Below the pieces are notes generated by a model, which searched no databases, was not told where the DNA came from, and saw only the letters and a program-made list of their open reading frames with translations. A stretch of DNA of 64,000 bases from Casuarius casuarius. Lineage: Eukaryota > Chordata > Aves > Casuariiformes > Casuariidae. Where the stretch lies: the NCBI GenBank assembly GCA_003342895.1, contig PTFA01000024.1, forward strand, positions 6,570,580 through 6,634,579, given 5' to 3'. Each line of letters opens with the position of its first letter. Within the stretch, counting starts at the first letter, position 1. A program made the translations under genes and the position numbers. Positions 14,081-27,940 of the stretch are shown one piece after another.

Positions 14081-15989
14081 TTTTTGGAAGTCAGATTATC
14101 CCCCTACAGTGTTCTAAAACCACAAAATTAAATAAAAAGAGAGGAAAAGGCTCACTGAAAATATCCAAAGGCATAAGGGGTCGAAGTTTGGGCTGGATTT
14201 TAAGAGGGCTTCTTACTCCCTGTAGCCAAGAGTTTCTGTGTAACGGTAAGTAATTAGGGAGTGGGGAAGTCAAAATTGCTTCTTGAGACTGCTGTGAGAA
14301 CAATGGTAAGTGTCCACCGTGGAGAATCAAGATGAAAAAACAGTTAATGTATGTCACAACATACACACAGCAAGCTCCAGTTACTGGATCAGCAGAAAAA
14401 CAGCCCTCCTCAAAGATTTATATCCCACAGGAATAGTTACTGTTCTTCTGGAAGAAATGTTCTTCTGCAAATGACCTAACCCAGCACAGGACAGCAAGAG
14501 TGAACAAGCCATTGCTCACAAATCCTGACAGAATTACTTGGAACAAAAAATAGGGGAAAACACCCTAGACTCTTTTTCTTTCAAATGAGCAGGTCTGTGT
14601 GATTAAAGGAAGGGTGAAAAGAGTCTGTTTAGAAATCCTCTGTCTGTGTTGCGATGGGTAACGTTTGAAGATTTCTGCCTTCCTTGTGAAAGCTTTTCTT
14701 GGAGGGGGTTTGCACTGCAGCGCAGGCTGGTGTGTGCTGGCTGGACATGGGGACATATCGCACTGAAGCTAGAGCTGACACTGCCTTGGGCCCTAGGGTG
14801 TCTCTGAATCCCAGAGAGATGACAAAATAAGGCAAGCTTGCACCTCAGGTAGCAAAAAACTCAGCCTTTCCAGACAACACAGTGGGAGGGTGATCAACAG
14901 AGTCGTGCTGACCAGCCTTGGCCCCCACCAGCCCTGTCCTTCAAACTGTCCCCTAAAACCAAGCGATTCCTCCTCCAGCAACTGCTCCTGGTAGCTTTTG
15001 GTGGACTCTGCCCCCCCCAGATCTGCTGTTACCATCCTACCTATCTCCCTGCAGCAAGGCAGGATGGACTTCAATAAAGTCAATCCAGTCCTAACAGGCA
15101 GAAGGTGGGTCTGCAAGGGGCTGCAGGGGAGATCCATGGCGTCTGGTGCAAGGAGAACAGGGTAATGCTGATAGGAACTTTTGGCTACACCAACTACCTG
15201 AAGAATTACTTGGATCTGAATCTCACTTTGTTTTTTTCTGAGAGAGAAATGATTGCTGTAGGCCACTAGTCTATATAATACAGGAAGAGTAAAACTGCAG
15301 GAAAATTCAGGGATTTGCAGACATCTACAGATTTACTGTACTTTGGCCATAAAATCATAGTTCTGAATCCACAAGCATGTAACTTTTATTCCATCAGTGT
15401 GTTTGTACCTAATATATACACACATAAATATATAGCCTTGCAGAATACTTTCTCATCTGTTCCCTGAAAGCGCTCCGAGCATGTTAAATGTGCATTTAGG
15501 CTTTCAGGATTAGCAATGGGTTATATTGAGATGTCTCAAATTCAAGGATCTTAGAGATGTTTGGGGGACTCCTGTGAGATCAGGATGTTAAGGTTCACAG
15601 TTCATGCGTGAAGCATGTGAATCCCAGTTTAGGCTGAGGGGAGCAGCAGGACAAAGGGCTTGTCACACATGCTGAGTTGTTGGAAACACGATCACATGAG
15701 GTTAGAGTAGTCATCATAACTGATGTCAGGGTCATATCTTGTTTCTGATGAGTTTCAGCTGGTCTGCTCTGGAAATATGGAGCAGCTGTTTTTTAAAGTT
15801 TCATAAAATGCTGTATATGCAACATAGATGGAATTCTAGAATAACTTTACCTAGAAGATCATTTAAGCTTCACAATTAACTGTAGATCCTCTTTAGCTAC
15901 ATTTCTGCCATGTTCATTTGGCCAGCATGAAGAGCCAGAAACCCCAAAAGACCATTAGGATCACACAGTCTTACCTTTTGCAAGCCAGG
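14081..15989. other. Intergenic DNA, no gene recognised
   Basis: No family-like coding sequence was seen. A 157-codon open frame on the - strand (14,793-15,266) has no recognisable domain and no neighbouring exons, so I treat it as chance. No repeat family was recognised. Confidence 0.55.
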
Positions 15990-17110
15990 AAAACTTTGCC
16001 CAAGTTTTCTGCATCAAAATAATAATTTCTGCTTAAGCTTTATGTATATGTCTTAGAACCAATATCCACTTTTGACTTAAAAGCATCAAGTGTGGGAAAA
16101 TGCACCACACCTATACCGAAATTGCTCCACAGCTTAGGTAGTTCCCCTTTTAAAGATTTGCACCTCATTTTTCATCTGCTTGTCTTGCTCCAGCTTTCAG
16201 CCACTTGATCTTAATATGACTTTTTCTGGTAAATCAGAACCTGCCATGTTCAGAAGTATTTTTCCATGTAAGCTGAAATTAATTCACCTCTAAATCTTCT
16301 CTTGGATAAACAAAATGACTACATTTCTTAAATCTTAATCTGTCAGGTATGTTTTCTAGACCCTAAGTTGTGCTCATAAACTTCTCTGAACACGCTTCAG
16401 CTTCCCAGTGTCCTTTCTGAAGGAAGGATACCAGAACTATACTCTGGTAATGTTCTTATCCGTGTTGTATACAGAGGTAATACTGCTTTTCTATTTTGAC
16501 TTCCTCTTGGTTCTGCCATCAGGGATGGCATTCACAAATTTAGCTCTTATGTTGTCGTAGGACTGCCTGCGTTGTTGGCAGCCCAATATGATTTTTATGT
16601 ATTTTTCAGATTGATCCACAGGGTAAAGTTCCGTATTTTATAAAAATGTTCCAGTCTTACTGTTTTTCTAGAATTATGGCCCAGCACCAGCATATTGCTT
16701 CCTTTATCAAGTGACCATTATCAGTCCATATAGATGATGTAACCGCACTATTTACAAATTCTGCTTTTTGGATCCTTTCCTGCTTGCACTAGCAATGATA
16801 TCGTATGTTCTTCCTGTTCATTGAAAAGGTCACTGAGCATCAAAATCAGACCTCTGAGAAAGCATACTTGGAATGCCCTTGTAGCACACTGCATCTCCAT
16901 TTTAAGTCATTTTTGAGCTCTGTTAAGTAGCTTTTAATGTATGCTTATTATACTCTTCATTTTTTATGTAATGCTAAGTCCAGAATGTGTTTCTTTTATC
17001 TGCACATCATATGGGATTAAGTCAAATACATTCTGTTTTTATCTTTGCTACCTGTGCAACACTAATAATTAAAAGCTCGTGTAGAATCTGTAGAGTTTGA
17101 ACTGTGCTTA
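15990..17110 (-). mobile_element. Ancient CR1/L3-like LINE relic
   Basis: Several blocks, in the right order, resemble the antisense of old amniote CR1/L3 LINEs. They are a 'ctctgaacacgcttcagctt' block near 16,383 followed by an 'ataccagaactata' block; 'tacagaggtaat' near 16,471; 'gggatggcattcacaaat' near 16,523; and a block around 16,850-16,960 with 'cctctgagaaagca', 'catctccattttaagtca' and 'agcttttaatgta'. These correspond to the reverse-transcriptase C-terminal half and beyond. No open reading frame survives, so the copy is long dead. The family call is from memory of consensus wording and the ends are approximate; a repeat-library search would settle subfamily and limits. Confidence 0.6.
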
Positions 17111-18119
17111 TTAACTACAGAAGTGGCAAAAACATACAAGGTCTGGCTACCTAGGACTAGGGTCACTCTGTTGTAATCCACTGGTTTCTACATTAAAAGA
17201 CATTAGACTCCGACTGGCTGAATTGCTACCAAACTGTTTAAAGAGTTATTGCCAGTTCCCATGCATTTCACTTACAGATGTCATAGTTGCACAGAGCAAT
17301 CCCTAGGGCTCTTCTGGGCAATGATGGTGAAACGCAATCATGATGATGAACATAGCAGCACTGTTATCTTCCTCAAACATCAGATTTCCTCAGAAATGAC
17401 AACAAGGTTACATAACAAGGCCTATTAGCTGAAAACTATCTTAAATGAATTATTGCATCAACTTTGCTGCAACTTCATTCAACAGCTATGCCTGCTTACC
17501 CAGCTATATACCTACTGGTCAGGGGATCATCATATTTGTTTTTTAAATATTGGCATAAAATCAAAATTTTCAGTCCTCTGAAATTCTCTCAGGGTTTGTG
17601 TTAAAAAATCAACATTAATGACTAAAAATGTTCTTTCAGTATTCTTGGAAGCAAGATTTCTGATCCTGCTGATTTTACAAGAATTGCTATTTAACATCAG
17701 TAACTAGGGAGGCATAGTTACTGATGGAATACAAAATATTGCCTTACCAGATATGAATGCATTTTTCCAATTCTTTCCAGCTACAGACAGATCTATTAAC
17801 TGCTTCCATTCTTTGCACTCTAACTGATCATTTTACATCAACTGTGAGGACTTTTTTTTACAATTCCTTCCTTGTCCCAACCCTATTGTCACATTTTTTT
17901 TTTTACTAATACTTTCAGCTTTTCTTATCAGGTACCTCCATTTCCTTGTTCTAATTACCAGTGAGCATCATGGGTGATTTCCATAATGTTTTTTGTTTGG
18001 ATCGGGTAATTTATTTATTGTTATTACCTAATGGTTTATATATTTTAGTTATTAATTCTAGAAGGTCCAAGTGAACAGGCTCGTGGTTCACCAAAAAAGC
18101 AACTTCTTCGCTGCAGCTA

Positions 18120-18300
18120 CCAGTGCATGAACCCTCGCACCACCTCTGCCCGAGCGGCTGATGTGTCCGGGCATGGCCAGCATAGGGATCGCCCGTCCCG
18201 CGCTGCGCCGCGCGTCACGGCGAGCCATCGTCAGAGACAGCAGGGCTCTGGCACGGTGCTGCGGGCAGACGGCGCTGCTTGGTCGCCTCCCTTCCCACAG
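18120..18300. other. Isolated CpG-dense patch
   Basis: About 180 bp contain roughly 20 CpG dinucleotides by my count, with the core cgcgctgcgccgcgcgtcac at 18,199-18,218, while both flanks are AT-rich and CpG-poor. Open frames of 70-98 codons cross it on both strands, which is expected from its composition. Candidates are a small orphan CpG island, a distal promoter or enhancer, or a fragment of an inserted element. I recognise no protein family or repeat in it. Confidence 0.5.
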
Positions 18301-21300
18301 GGTCTGCCAGCACCAACGAACTCTATCTCTAAGAGTCAACGTCTCTAGTAACCTTGAAACCAAACCACAAGGGCCAAATAACACACCTAATGCACAGTCC
18401 TAGCGAACCATCTCAGAAAATTGCACAATTTTATGGGTCAGTGTGCTATTCCTTCATCCACAGAGACTGTCAAATCCCTCCAAAGATGCATGGTAGATCA
18501 AACATGGTAGAGGGTTTAGCACAGTCAAGGTTATCTTTGCTACACTGCGCTTCTAAAATACATTAATTACTACATCAGTTGCTTTGTTTAGATATTCTAG
18601 AGGAGAATATCATATACCAATTCAAATAAAAAATACAAAGATAAATTAATGTAAATATGTAGCAAGTTACACATAGTTTTGTGGGTTTAGGTTATGTATA
18701 TTGTATTAAAAATTAGGAGCAATGTTTAAAAATATTCTTTTCAGCTATAGGAGTTATAGGAACTATAGGAAACATGCTAAATTTTACACGTAAGGTATCA
18801 CAGAGACATTCCACTATTTCAACTTCACTGTACAGTTATCAAAATCATCTATCTGTGGTTTAGCTGTACTTCTATACAGACAAAATGAGAGTCATTGATA
18901 ACTATCCATTAGGTTTTATGTTTTACAAAGGATCTGATTTCCTGAGGTTAGTGAACACGTCCTTCTAGTCTCAAGCTAATACTTTATGATAATTCAGTAT
19001 ACAGAGCGAGAGTTTACTCTATCTCTGCATGTCGCCCTGGGTCCTTCGATAATATTGTGTCTGGATGGATGATGCATTACTGGAAGGATAATATGCTATA
19101 AATCACGAGTTTAATTTACTAGATTAAAGAAGAACTTCTTGTAAGAACGAAGTAAGCAAAATGGCTGTCATTTTACTAACTAGACTGAATTGCTTTTTTT
19201 TAAGAACTACTTTCAGGCAATAGTTTCCCTTTTTCCCAAATACCAAGCTGGTTACACAATTTTGCAAATGCTGATGAGGGTTGAAAACCAAAAGTTTCTC
19301 TAGAGACAACTTCAGAAAAGATTTCAGTATGTTGAACCAGACAGATATGTTTCATTTGGGAGCAGTTTGACAACAAACTGTGGCCAAACTCTGTGGCTTT
19401 CAGAAAGTTATCTTTCAGTTGTCTGACCCGTTTGCTCCCACGTGGCAACTACATGGCTCCATTAGGTATTATGCACTCTAATCTCACTGATCCATCATGG
19501 TGTATCATGGGGAGATTGTACCTATCGTGCATCCTGCCAAAATGTCCTGGCAGATGGGAGGGGGCATGTGGCAGCTGGACTACGATTTCCATGAAGCGTC
19601 AGAGCACTACAGAAATCTTTAATGTTGCACAGAGCAAAAAGGTAACGTTTCCCTTTGGGGATGTTGAAAAAATTCCTTTTGATTAATAATGTTTTATGCT
19701 TGCGAATTGAAAGAGCTGAGCCAGCTCTCCCCCACCCTCTCAGGCTCAAATTTTCAGTTTCAGGGGAAAATGTCTACAAACTCTTTACATGTTTTAATTA
19801 ATTTCACCAAAATACAGCTTCTTTTTAAAAAAAAATGATTCAATGGTCAGAAAAATCTAGTTCTAAATTAGAATTGACCTTCTAAGATTCAGCATACATT
19901 TGTGTCAAAATTGTTTTAGCCAAAAGAGTTTAAAATTCTTTAAAGAATTACTCTAGCCTAAAATGGGTCAATATAGTTTACCAGTCAATGTGGACTAGTG
20001 GTTTGGCCTCATTAGTCCCAGCTAGTTCAGTCACTTTAAAACTATTTTATCCTGCAGTAGTTTCAGATTACATTGTATTTGAATATTTTCAGAAATATAG
20101 GTTTTGGCCTGGTATGTAAATGGGTTGAGAGTTTCATGGTGAGTTACAAGCCCAAAGGTGTACTGTACATATATCAGTGGAAAACCATCATTAAAAACAT
20201 GTGGTCCAGCTCTGCAATGTCAAAAATTGCTAAAAAATGAAATTGTGTCATTCTCCACATCATCAGGAAAACGTGACAGTCACCGAAACAGTTTGCAATT
20301 ACCAGAAATGGCCCAAACGCTGTGTGAAGACTTTTATTGCAAAATATCCAGGAGGGTTTTCAGATCTCTGGGCGTCAGGGAGCAGCAAGGGCTGGCTGCT
20401 CCGCGAGGCACTGCGTCAAAGCAGCTCCCTGGGCTCGGAGGGGCAGCCCCCGCTTCTGGCTTCCTTCGTGACAGCTCTCATCAGGCTGAGAGCCTTGAAT
20501 ACAGTAAGCAACCCTGCGAATTCCTGCAGGGGAGCTTATAGTAGACTGGCTCAGTCATTACGACTGGTTTTCCATTTGCTAAGACCAACCTGATGCTGTT
20601 TCTTTCCTGGCTAGAGACTTAACCAGAATGACTACACACAGTGCCAGCTTGCCACAAACAGACCCTGACGCTCCTATAGCAAGAAAGAGGACTCTCCCTT
20701 CTTGGAGGCTACTCAGAACAGCAGACCAATATACTGGAAAATCGGGTCCATCGGTTGCATGCAGAAAGCATGGGGGTAGATTTTGTGCTAGAGCAACCAG
20801 TGAGCATTAAAATCAAGGGTGTTAAAATTGGTTTGTTCCTTGAATCTCACATCTCCGTTCTAAGATCTGTCTGCAGAAGATCCTCTGCAGCGAGCACAAA
20901 ATTTCCCATTGGCTTTCACATGAGCAAAAGGAACATTTCAGCAGTGTCGGGAGCCACTTGATCATGATCTATACACAACTGCATCACACCATGAGTCTGG
21001 TTTTCTTGAAGTGGAAGTGATAGATGTCAGAAGTAATTATCCTGCTCTGCATTAATCACCTATCCAGAGGGCATCAGCACTGCACAGGTAATCCTTCATG
21101 TCTGTGTCTGTCTGGACACAGCCAAGCAGGACTGCTGTCTATCCTTCAAACCCTCAGGCTCTCTTGGATCTAGACATAAGCAGCCTATCACCATACAGGT
21201 CTGGACCAAAATTATGGACCAGTGCAGCATCATTAGCTATCTGTTCACGCAATTTTCTTGGTCGGTTTTGTGTTCCTTTTATACAAAGAATTCTTACGCT

Positions 21301-24300
21301 AAATTAGGTCCTACAAACAAATAAATGGGAAAGCTTGAGGTCTGTTTCACTGCAATAGCTCCTTTAAGGCTTTTAAAACAACGAGATATACTTATTAAAA
21401 TGAAGGGAGGCAGCAGAAGCTTATAATTTTCCTATAAAGACCTATTATTTTTAGTCATGTAAAAGCAGAAAGAATTTAGAGCCAGGCTCCTCTCTGTTTA
21501 TTTATTGCAGTGAGCAGGCATGGGTGTACCAACGAGGAGACAAACATGGGTTTTAATCTCTTCCCCAAAGGCACCAGTTTTTCTGATGCAATTCTACAAA
21601 GTAATGAAATGCCTTCTGCAGGAGCACAGGCAGTTCCTGCAGTCCTGCCTCCTATTTAGTGCACTTTCTTCTTCTCTCTAAAGAGCTGGTGAGACTTTGC
21701 AGTGCTGGGTGGCAGCTGAATGTGTTCCTGTAACGTGTGTGTCAATACCTGCCCTCCATACGTCCGTGTGTGCAGCATGCAACACAGCGCGTAGCTGTGC
21801 ACCAGAGATTTCCATTAATGCTAAGGCTACATCTGCCTTTGTGGCAAGGAGTTGAAAGATTAATAAATTACTCTAATATTGACACTTAAATGACAGCATG
21901 GTACCAATGGATACTCTCCAGAGACCCCTTCTTTGCTTCAAAATGTTTGTTTGTGATAAGATATACACCAAGGGCTGAAGGAGAATACAATGTGCCTTCC
22001 GTCAAGGTAAAATGTTCTAACCGAAATGTTCCTGAAACATTAAGATATCATTTGTGACTTTAGGACATTGTGGCAGAAGCTGGTCTGAGGAAAACACTTA
22101 AAGGAAAGACCGGACCCTTTGAACCACTGCTGCAGGCATTTCATGTCCAGTGAGTAGGACTGAGGATAGTGCGGACACATCTCTGTGACAAGCCGATGCA
22201 CAAATGAATATGCATGCTCTTCTACTAGATACAGTCAATTGAAGTGTTTTGTCTGGAGCCTTTTTTTAATGCAAACACAGTAAATAGTTAAAGGATTTTG
22301 TTATTTCTAAAATGGAGTGTTCCAATTTTTCTTTTTTAGATGATGTTCAGTTTCAAAATGTGTGCCAAATAAAAATACCCACAACGAGAGAGGGGGAGGC
22401 CAGTGAAGAAATTCAATGGCAGAGGCAATGCCAGGTGATTCAAAGGCAGAAGATAATATTCAAGTCTTGAGCCTCCATGGCAAAGAAATGGTGGCAGAGG
22501 AAGAGGTGAGAGGAAAAGCGATAGCGTGCAATCTGTATGTGGGTGACAGGCCCCATTCGCGTGCTTAGCCCAGGGACAGGCAAACTGTTCCACGCTGCCA
22601 CTCCTCATAATCCAACACCAGAGCAAACGTCAGTTTTTTGCAGTAACCTGGGCAGGAACGTGCACATGGTCTTCTCTTAATAGTGACTTTGGTTAATCCC
22701 ACAATTTATTACAGTGTCCAGAAAACTGTGAGGACATGCTAGTTACCTGGCTGTGAAAAAAACTCTCAAAGTCTTCATGAGAAATCCCTAGCCTTAGAAA
22801 TACATGTATTTCTATACCATACTTTTCTCTAGAAAAACCATAACATAATTTCAAGAGATTTAACTTCCTCTGAAATGAAAGATAAAATTAGTCTTAGTAT
22901 GTACAGCATATAAATAAAGGAATAAAAAAGCAGATACATGGACTCAGTATGACTTACAGATGTCCAGGTGTTCTGGCCAGGCCCAAAATTCATATTCAAG
23001 AGGATGATGCTCTGACACGCATGTTGCCTCACTAATAAGCTACACAGAACTATTATGACATGCTGGAGGCTTGCCATATTGAATATATAAAAACTTAAAA
23101 ATTGTATTTGCTCAAAGTTTGTATTTGCATACTTTCAAACTTAGGTAAATGTGCGTGCCAGTGAGTACGTGTATGGGACTGAGATCACCGTCTGGAGCAG
23201 GAGGCTGAATCAGTGCTGGACTGGAAAATACACATTTCTTTGTCCTATTTCTAGCTTTTCACACTATTTTTCCTCTAACAGACTCTCTCCATCAAAATTC
23301 TGACAGCAGTTTTCCAAATATTTCAATCCGAAATACCTTCATAGCAATATTTTGCACAGCTTTAACCAAAATGTACATTTTCCAATGTGATTTTACACCT
23401 GAAATCCCTGGCCCATCATCTAACCATGAACGAGTTAACTCCAGGCCTGTCTCTGTTTCTTAATTCCATTTCAGGGAAAATGTTAATCCTTTAATTATAT
23501 AGTACGTTCAACTGACAAAATGACTTTCCTATTGTTGAAAAGTACCTTGTTATACTGAAGGCTTTTGATAAAACCTGGCCACAGGGAAATCTGATAAATT
23601 TGCTATTGAGATGACTTTTATATAAAAATTCAAGGGAACATACGATCGTCTTTAAAGGGACAATTATGTAGCCGCAGTGGTTTCCCACCATGCGAAGCTG
23701 ACTTCCTGTCTTCCTGGAACTACAAAGCTTAATGGTAAGTAAACTCTGCTGTCAGACCTACCGAGGGGAATTTTCAATTATGTGCAAAGCATTTAGCCTT
23801 ATGTCCCTCGCACACCTCCTAGAAAACAGTTTCCTCGCTCCTGATAGTAGGGTAATCCTGTGGTTTCATAGGAGACTGCATCCCTCCGAAGACAGAGCTC
23901 AAGTATATTGCAAGGAGCCGAAATCCAGATTTTGTAACAGCACATCTAAGATGACTATGGTGAGCAGTGAAAATCAGATTGCCGTGAAAATCAGATCATG
24001 CAAAGCACTAAGTGATGGCGAAAATTTCCCATCACCGCCCCAGGGCTTCAGCAATAGTCAGCTGAAGTCACAGGACATCTTTTCACGCCTTACAAAGGGC
24101 TGTAGATCAGAACAGTCGATGATGCAAAATACCGTCTCCAGCAGAAACTGAAGTTTCCTGCTCATCATTTCTTAATCCTGTGTGCTGCGTAGTCAGATCA
24201 GCTCTTTCCAACCCCAGAATCTCACTGAGCCTTGCTCAGTAATGCCGTCCAACTGTTCAAGCTTTATTATACATTCAAAGTTAAGAACTCAGATCTGTGT

Positions 24301-27300
24301 GGAGCAGCACAAAAATGTAAAACGCACCAAATATTTGCGACTGGTCAGTTCTGTGAAAAATAACGATGACTTTCATACTGGGCATGAACAGATAGATACT
24401 CAGTTTCAAGTCTACCAGCTCTCACCGTACGTTCTAACTGGTGGAAAATTGATTAAGAACCAGCACTGGCTTAAGCTCCTGCTGTCTAATCTTATTACAT
24501 AAGGCTGATTGTGCTTCACACTAATAAGCTAAGAGGTTAGGACATTAATCTACTGTAAATGAAATGCTCCTATGAAATGTGATAGAAGGGAGAGTATGGA
24601 ACTTGCTTCCTTCCACTGCAGCTGCCCTACCAGTATTGCACACCGTGCCTGCTAATGAAGACTAAACTACAGCCCGTACTATTTGTGCTTTCATACTGTC
24701 ATTAACGCCTGCTGAATTTTCCTTCGAGTTTTAGGGAAATATCCCTTAGTACCAGCAACGTCAGTGAAAAACAACACAACTTGCAACATTTTAGGGTTAT
24801 TTAAAAGTTCATGATCTGTCAGAGACGCACGTCTTGTCTAATGCCAACGGTGGGGAATGAAAACAGGTGACAGGAGAGGGCGAGCCGCAGGTGGGTTGGG
24901 GTTTGGTTTCTGGCAGCAGGAACACCTGATCACTACTGAATTATATATCAGACCTAGTATTGAATTAGTTTTGAATTCATTAGTTACACACAGATGCGCA
25001 CAGGAAAACACAAGCATTACTTTCCGCTCCAATTCAAAGGGAGCACCTTTTATTTCAAGCTTTTTTGGAATGAATAGATGATTGCCTCATGGGTAAAGAT
25101 TGGAGGTAAACTGAGCAGGATCATTAGTATTCAGTTCTTTGCAGACTTCAGAACAATTTAAAAACCGGGATTAGCTCATCTAGATGCTGTTTGGGACAGT
25201 AGTGCTGGGAGGCCAAATTAATGCTGGCAAAGCTCTTTGAGCTTTTTGGATGACGATCACTCTGCAGGTGCATAATAGTACTATTGATCCCATCTGAAAT
25301 GATTTTAACACAACTACAAGTCTCTATAATACCACTCTGAAGAATAATCATAGGATTTAAATGATATGGACAATGAAAACAGAGCCATTTTAACTAAACC
25401 AAACAAGCAGTATTCATTGTTCTGAAGTTCCTGGTGCTGATTTACTCATCAGGAGGATTTTGTGTATTGCATAGCTCACCTAACCAACCTGCGCCACCAA
25501 TAAAAAAAAAAATTCCTTCAAAAATGATGTGGCTAGAGGTATACTGGATGTCATTCAGATAGATATTGGATAAGGTGGTGACAAAATTAAAAATCATAAT
25601 ATTGCTTCCTGTTCCCCAGAAAAGAACAAAGTCCTAAAAGACCAGATTTCCCCATGTGGGTGTAAACTACCATCCTGAGAAACAGGCCAAAAATGAGTCT
25701 CCAGACATAACAGAAGTACGTTGTGGCACTTGGTCCACCTGAAAGGCCGAGAGCCAGAGCTAGGGCCTGTCTGAGCCATCTTTGTCGTGCTGCAGAGAAG
25801 ACGGCACCCAGCAGCTGCTCTCTCAAGGAAGCTTTTCCACATTTCTGATAAAGCAGCGGCACTCAGAAGAAGAAAGCGCAGAATCATCTCTCTGCATTTC
25901 TACACTCTCCAGACTAATGCTCAGGCCCATTCAGATATACATTCTCATCAATAACATGCATTTGGATAAAAAGAAATGAAGAGTCCACAGTCAAGGCGGC
26001 GGGGGCGGGGGGGGGACCTATCTTTCCACTTGTGCATTAAAGTCACCACCACTAAAGCAAGTATCAACACTTTTTCCAGCCTGCCAGTGGTCTGGGCACC
26101 CAGATTCCCACTGTTTTATGTGGTGTTCATTATACCTGCCTGCTACAGTCTAATTTTATTGCTCTGAAAACATGTAAACCTCTTCTTGCTATGTAGGTAA
26201 GCAAACCCAGGGTGAAGGGAAGGGAAGGGCTTCGTGGCCAAGCTTAGCACGAAGCTGAAAGCCTGCGGTACCGAGCAAACACGCTCAGCGGTCGGAGCCT
26301 GTCAGTCAAATTCCTGGTGGACAATCAAGCCTTAAAATGTAATCTCTGTCTCGGAATAACCCTCACTTATACTCTTAGGAGTTCATAAAAACCTGTGGCT
26401 AAGGCAGAGGCAGGAGCAGGCTGGGAGAGAGTGGAGCAGCCCCTAGCAGCCACCAAGGCAACGCAATATTACAGTATTTTCTGCCACCTGGTGGAATCCT
26501 AAAACTTTGCCATTTACTGCAGAATCGCTCGCCCTGTTCCAACTCTTAATTCACCAATATTATTTCTTCCTCCTTAAAGGCACATTAGTCTTCTGTGTGA
26601 ACAGAGGGCTCTTCTACCACCACTGGCAGCAAGAACAGCACTAGCCTCCATGCAGAAAAGGCTCTTAAGTCAAACAGCCAAACTATGTGTCCCATGTACC
26701 AAGTGCAGGAATTTTCTAGGCACCCAATAATTTCTAACCTCCTCAGCGGTGCCAGGAATCAGACCCTAATCCCAGACAGTTAAGTTTACAAGAAATATGC
26801 AGCCCATGGGGGAAAATTTAAGAGCAGCCTGCCAGGTTTGCGTAGAGTTTCCTTCACGTTCCCCAGCAGCCCAAGCCTTGCAAGGTCCATGATTCAAAAT
26901 GAGCTATAACTTCTAAACCCAGACACCAGGTCGAATGCACCTGCTCTCTTCCTGTGTACCGCCAGGGTAAACTGGCTTTTCACAACAAGTTAAAAAAAAA
27001 AGGCCAGGTTCACAAAGCACCTCAGCGGCTTTCTGGGGAGGGACCCAAGCCCACAGCTTTTGTTCAGCAGCAGCGATGTAAGAAGAAGCTGGAGAGAGGA
27101 GCTGGGAGCTCCAGGGCCTTGGCAACATTTCGCTGTGAAACATTTCCAGATCCACATGCAAATCCGCCATGGCGGAAGATGTGTCAGGCTCTCACTCATA
27201 GCTGGGAAGGTGGTGAAAAGGAGGATTTAAATCAATCGATCGCTGCTGGCAGAAAGCAGAGCCTCTGCAGAAAGGATGTACTCATCTGCAATTATAATGA

Positions 27301-27399
27301 CCAGCTGTAATTCATAGCTGAATGTAATTAAAATGCCAGCTGAGCCCTGGCATGTTGAGCACATGGGTGTTTAAATTAAGATGATTAGGTAAGAAGCTG

Positions 27400-27940
27400 G
27401 GGTGTGGGGGAGAGCTGGGATTATTAGGTGGCTATGTAGGTGGGTGCTGCACAGCAAAGGGTGGGGGACAGGGACAGGGGACATGGGACACTGGTGGTGC
27501 TGGGCCATAGGCAGAAGTAAACACAAGGGGATAGGGAAAGCAATGGGAATGGGCAGGTAGAGCTAAGGTGTGTGGAGGCTGGGTGTCCAGGTTTGGGGTT
27601 GGGTGGGAGATTAGCCATGGACACAGGATTGGGACAGGGGCTGGTTGGGTAAAGGGCTGGGGGAAGCCTGCTGGGGAGCAGAGGGGCAGTAAGCACAAGG
27701 TAAGGAAAAGAGCAAAAAAGTAGCACCAGGTGAAGGGTAAGGGGCAGAGCTCCCCTTGGGGAGCCTCCTTCCCACAGCAGTGGATGCCCTGCTGGCCCTG
27801 CAGATGGGCAAGCTTTGGCCTCCTCTCCCTCCTCCTCTGGCAAGCCTGCAGGGGAAAGCATGTGGGGGGAATGAGGTAGTTTGAAGCCCCAGGGAGACTC
27901 GCAGCTGCGGAGGCAGCAGGGTATGCACATTTGCCTCAGG
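27400..27940. other. Strand-asymmetric G-rich block with G-quadruplex motif
   Basis: The + strand is strongly purine- and G-rich for about 500 bp. At 27,463-27,487 four G-runs (GGGGG, GGG, GGGG, GGG) are separated by short loops ACA, ACA and ACAT, which meets the standard G3+N1-7 quadruplex pattern. The complementary strand carries a proline/serine/leucine-rich open frame of 168 codons (27,424-27,930), which I attribute to the C-rich composition and not to a gene. Confidence 0.6.

Noticed and set aside
14793..15266. 157-codon open frame on the - strand
   Set aside because: No recognisable family, no splice partners and no promoter; length is within chance for a 64-kb window.
20158..20593. 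Two overlapping frames of 127 and 118 codons on the + strand
   Set aside because: Two registers open over the same GC-richer stretch, neither with a domain; compositional effect.
23732..24151. 139-codon open frame on the + strand
   Set aside because: No homology recognised, no consensus exon structure, and codon use looks random.
27424..27930. 168-codon open frame on the - strand
   Set aside because: Pro/Ser/Leu-rich product of a C-rich strand, with further open frames of 88 and 105 codons overlapping it in other registers; no domain, no exon context.
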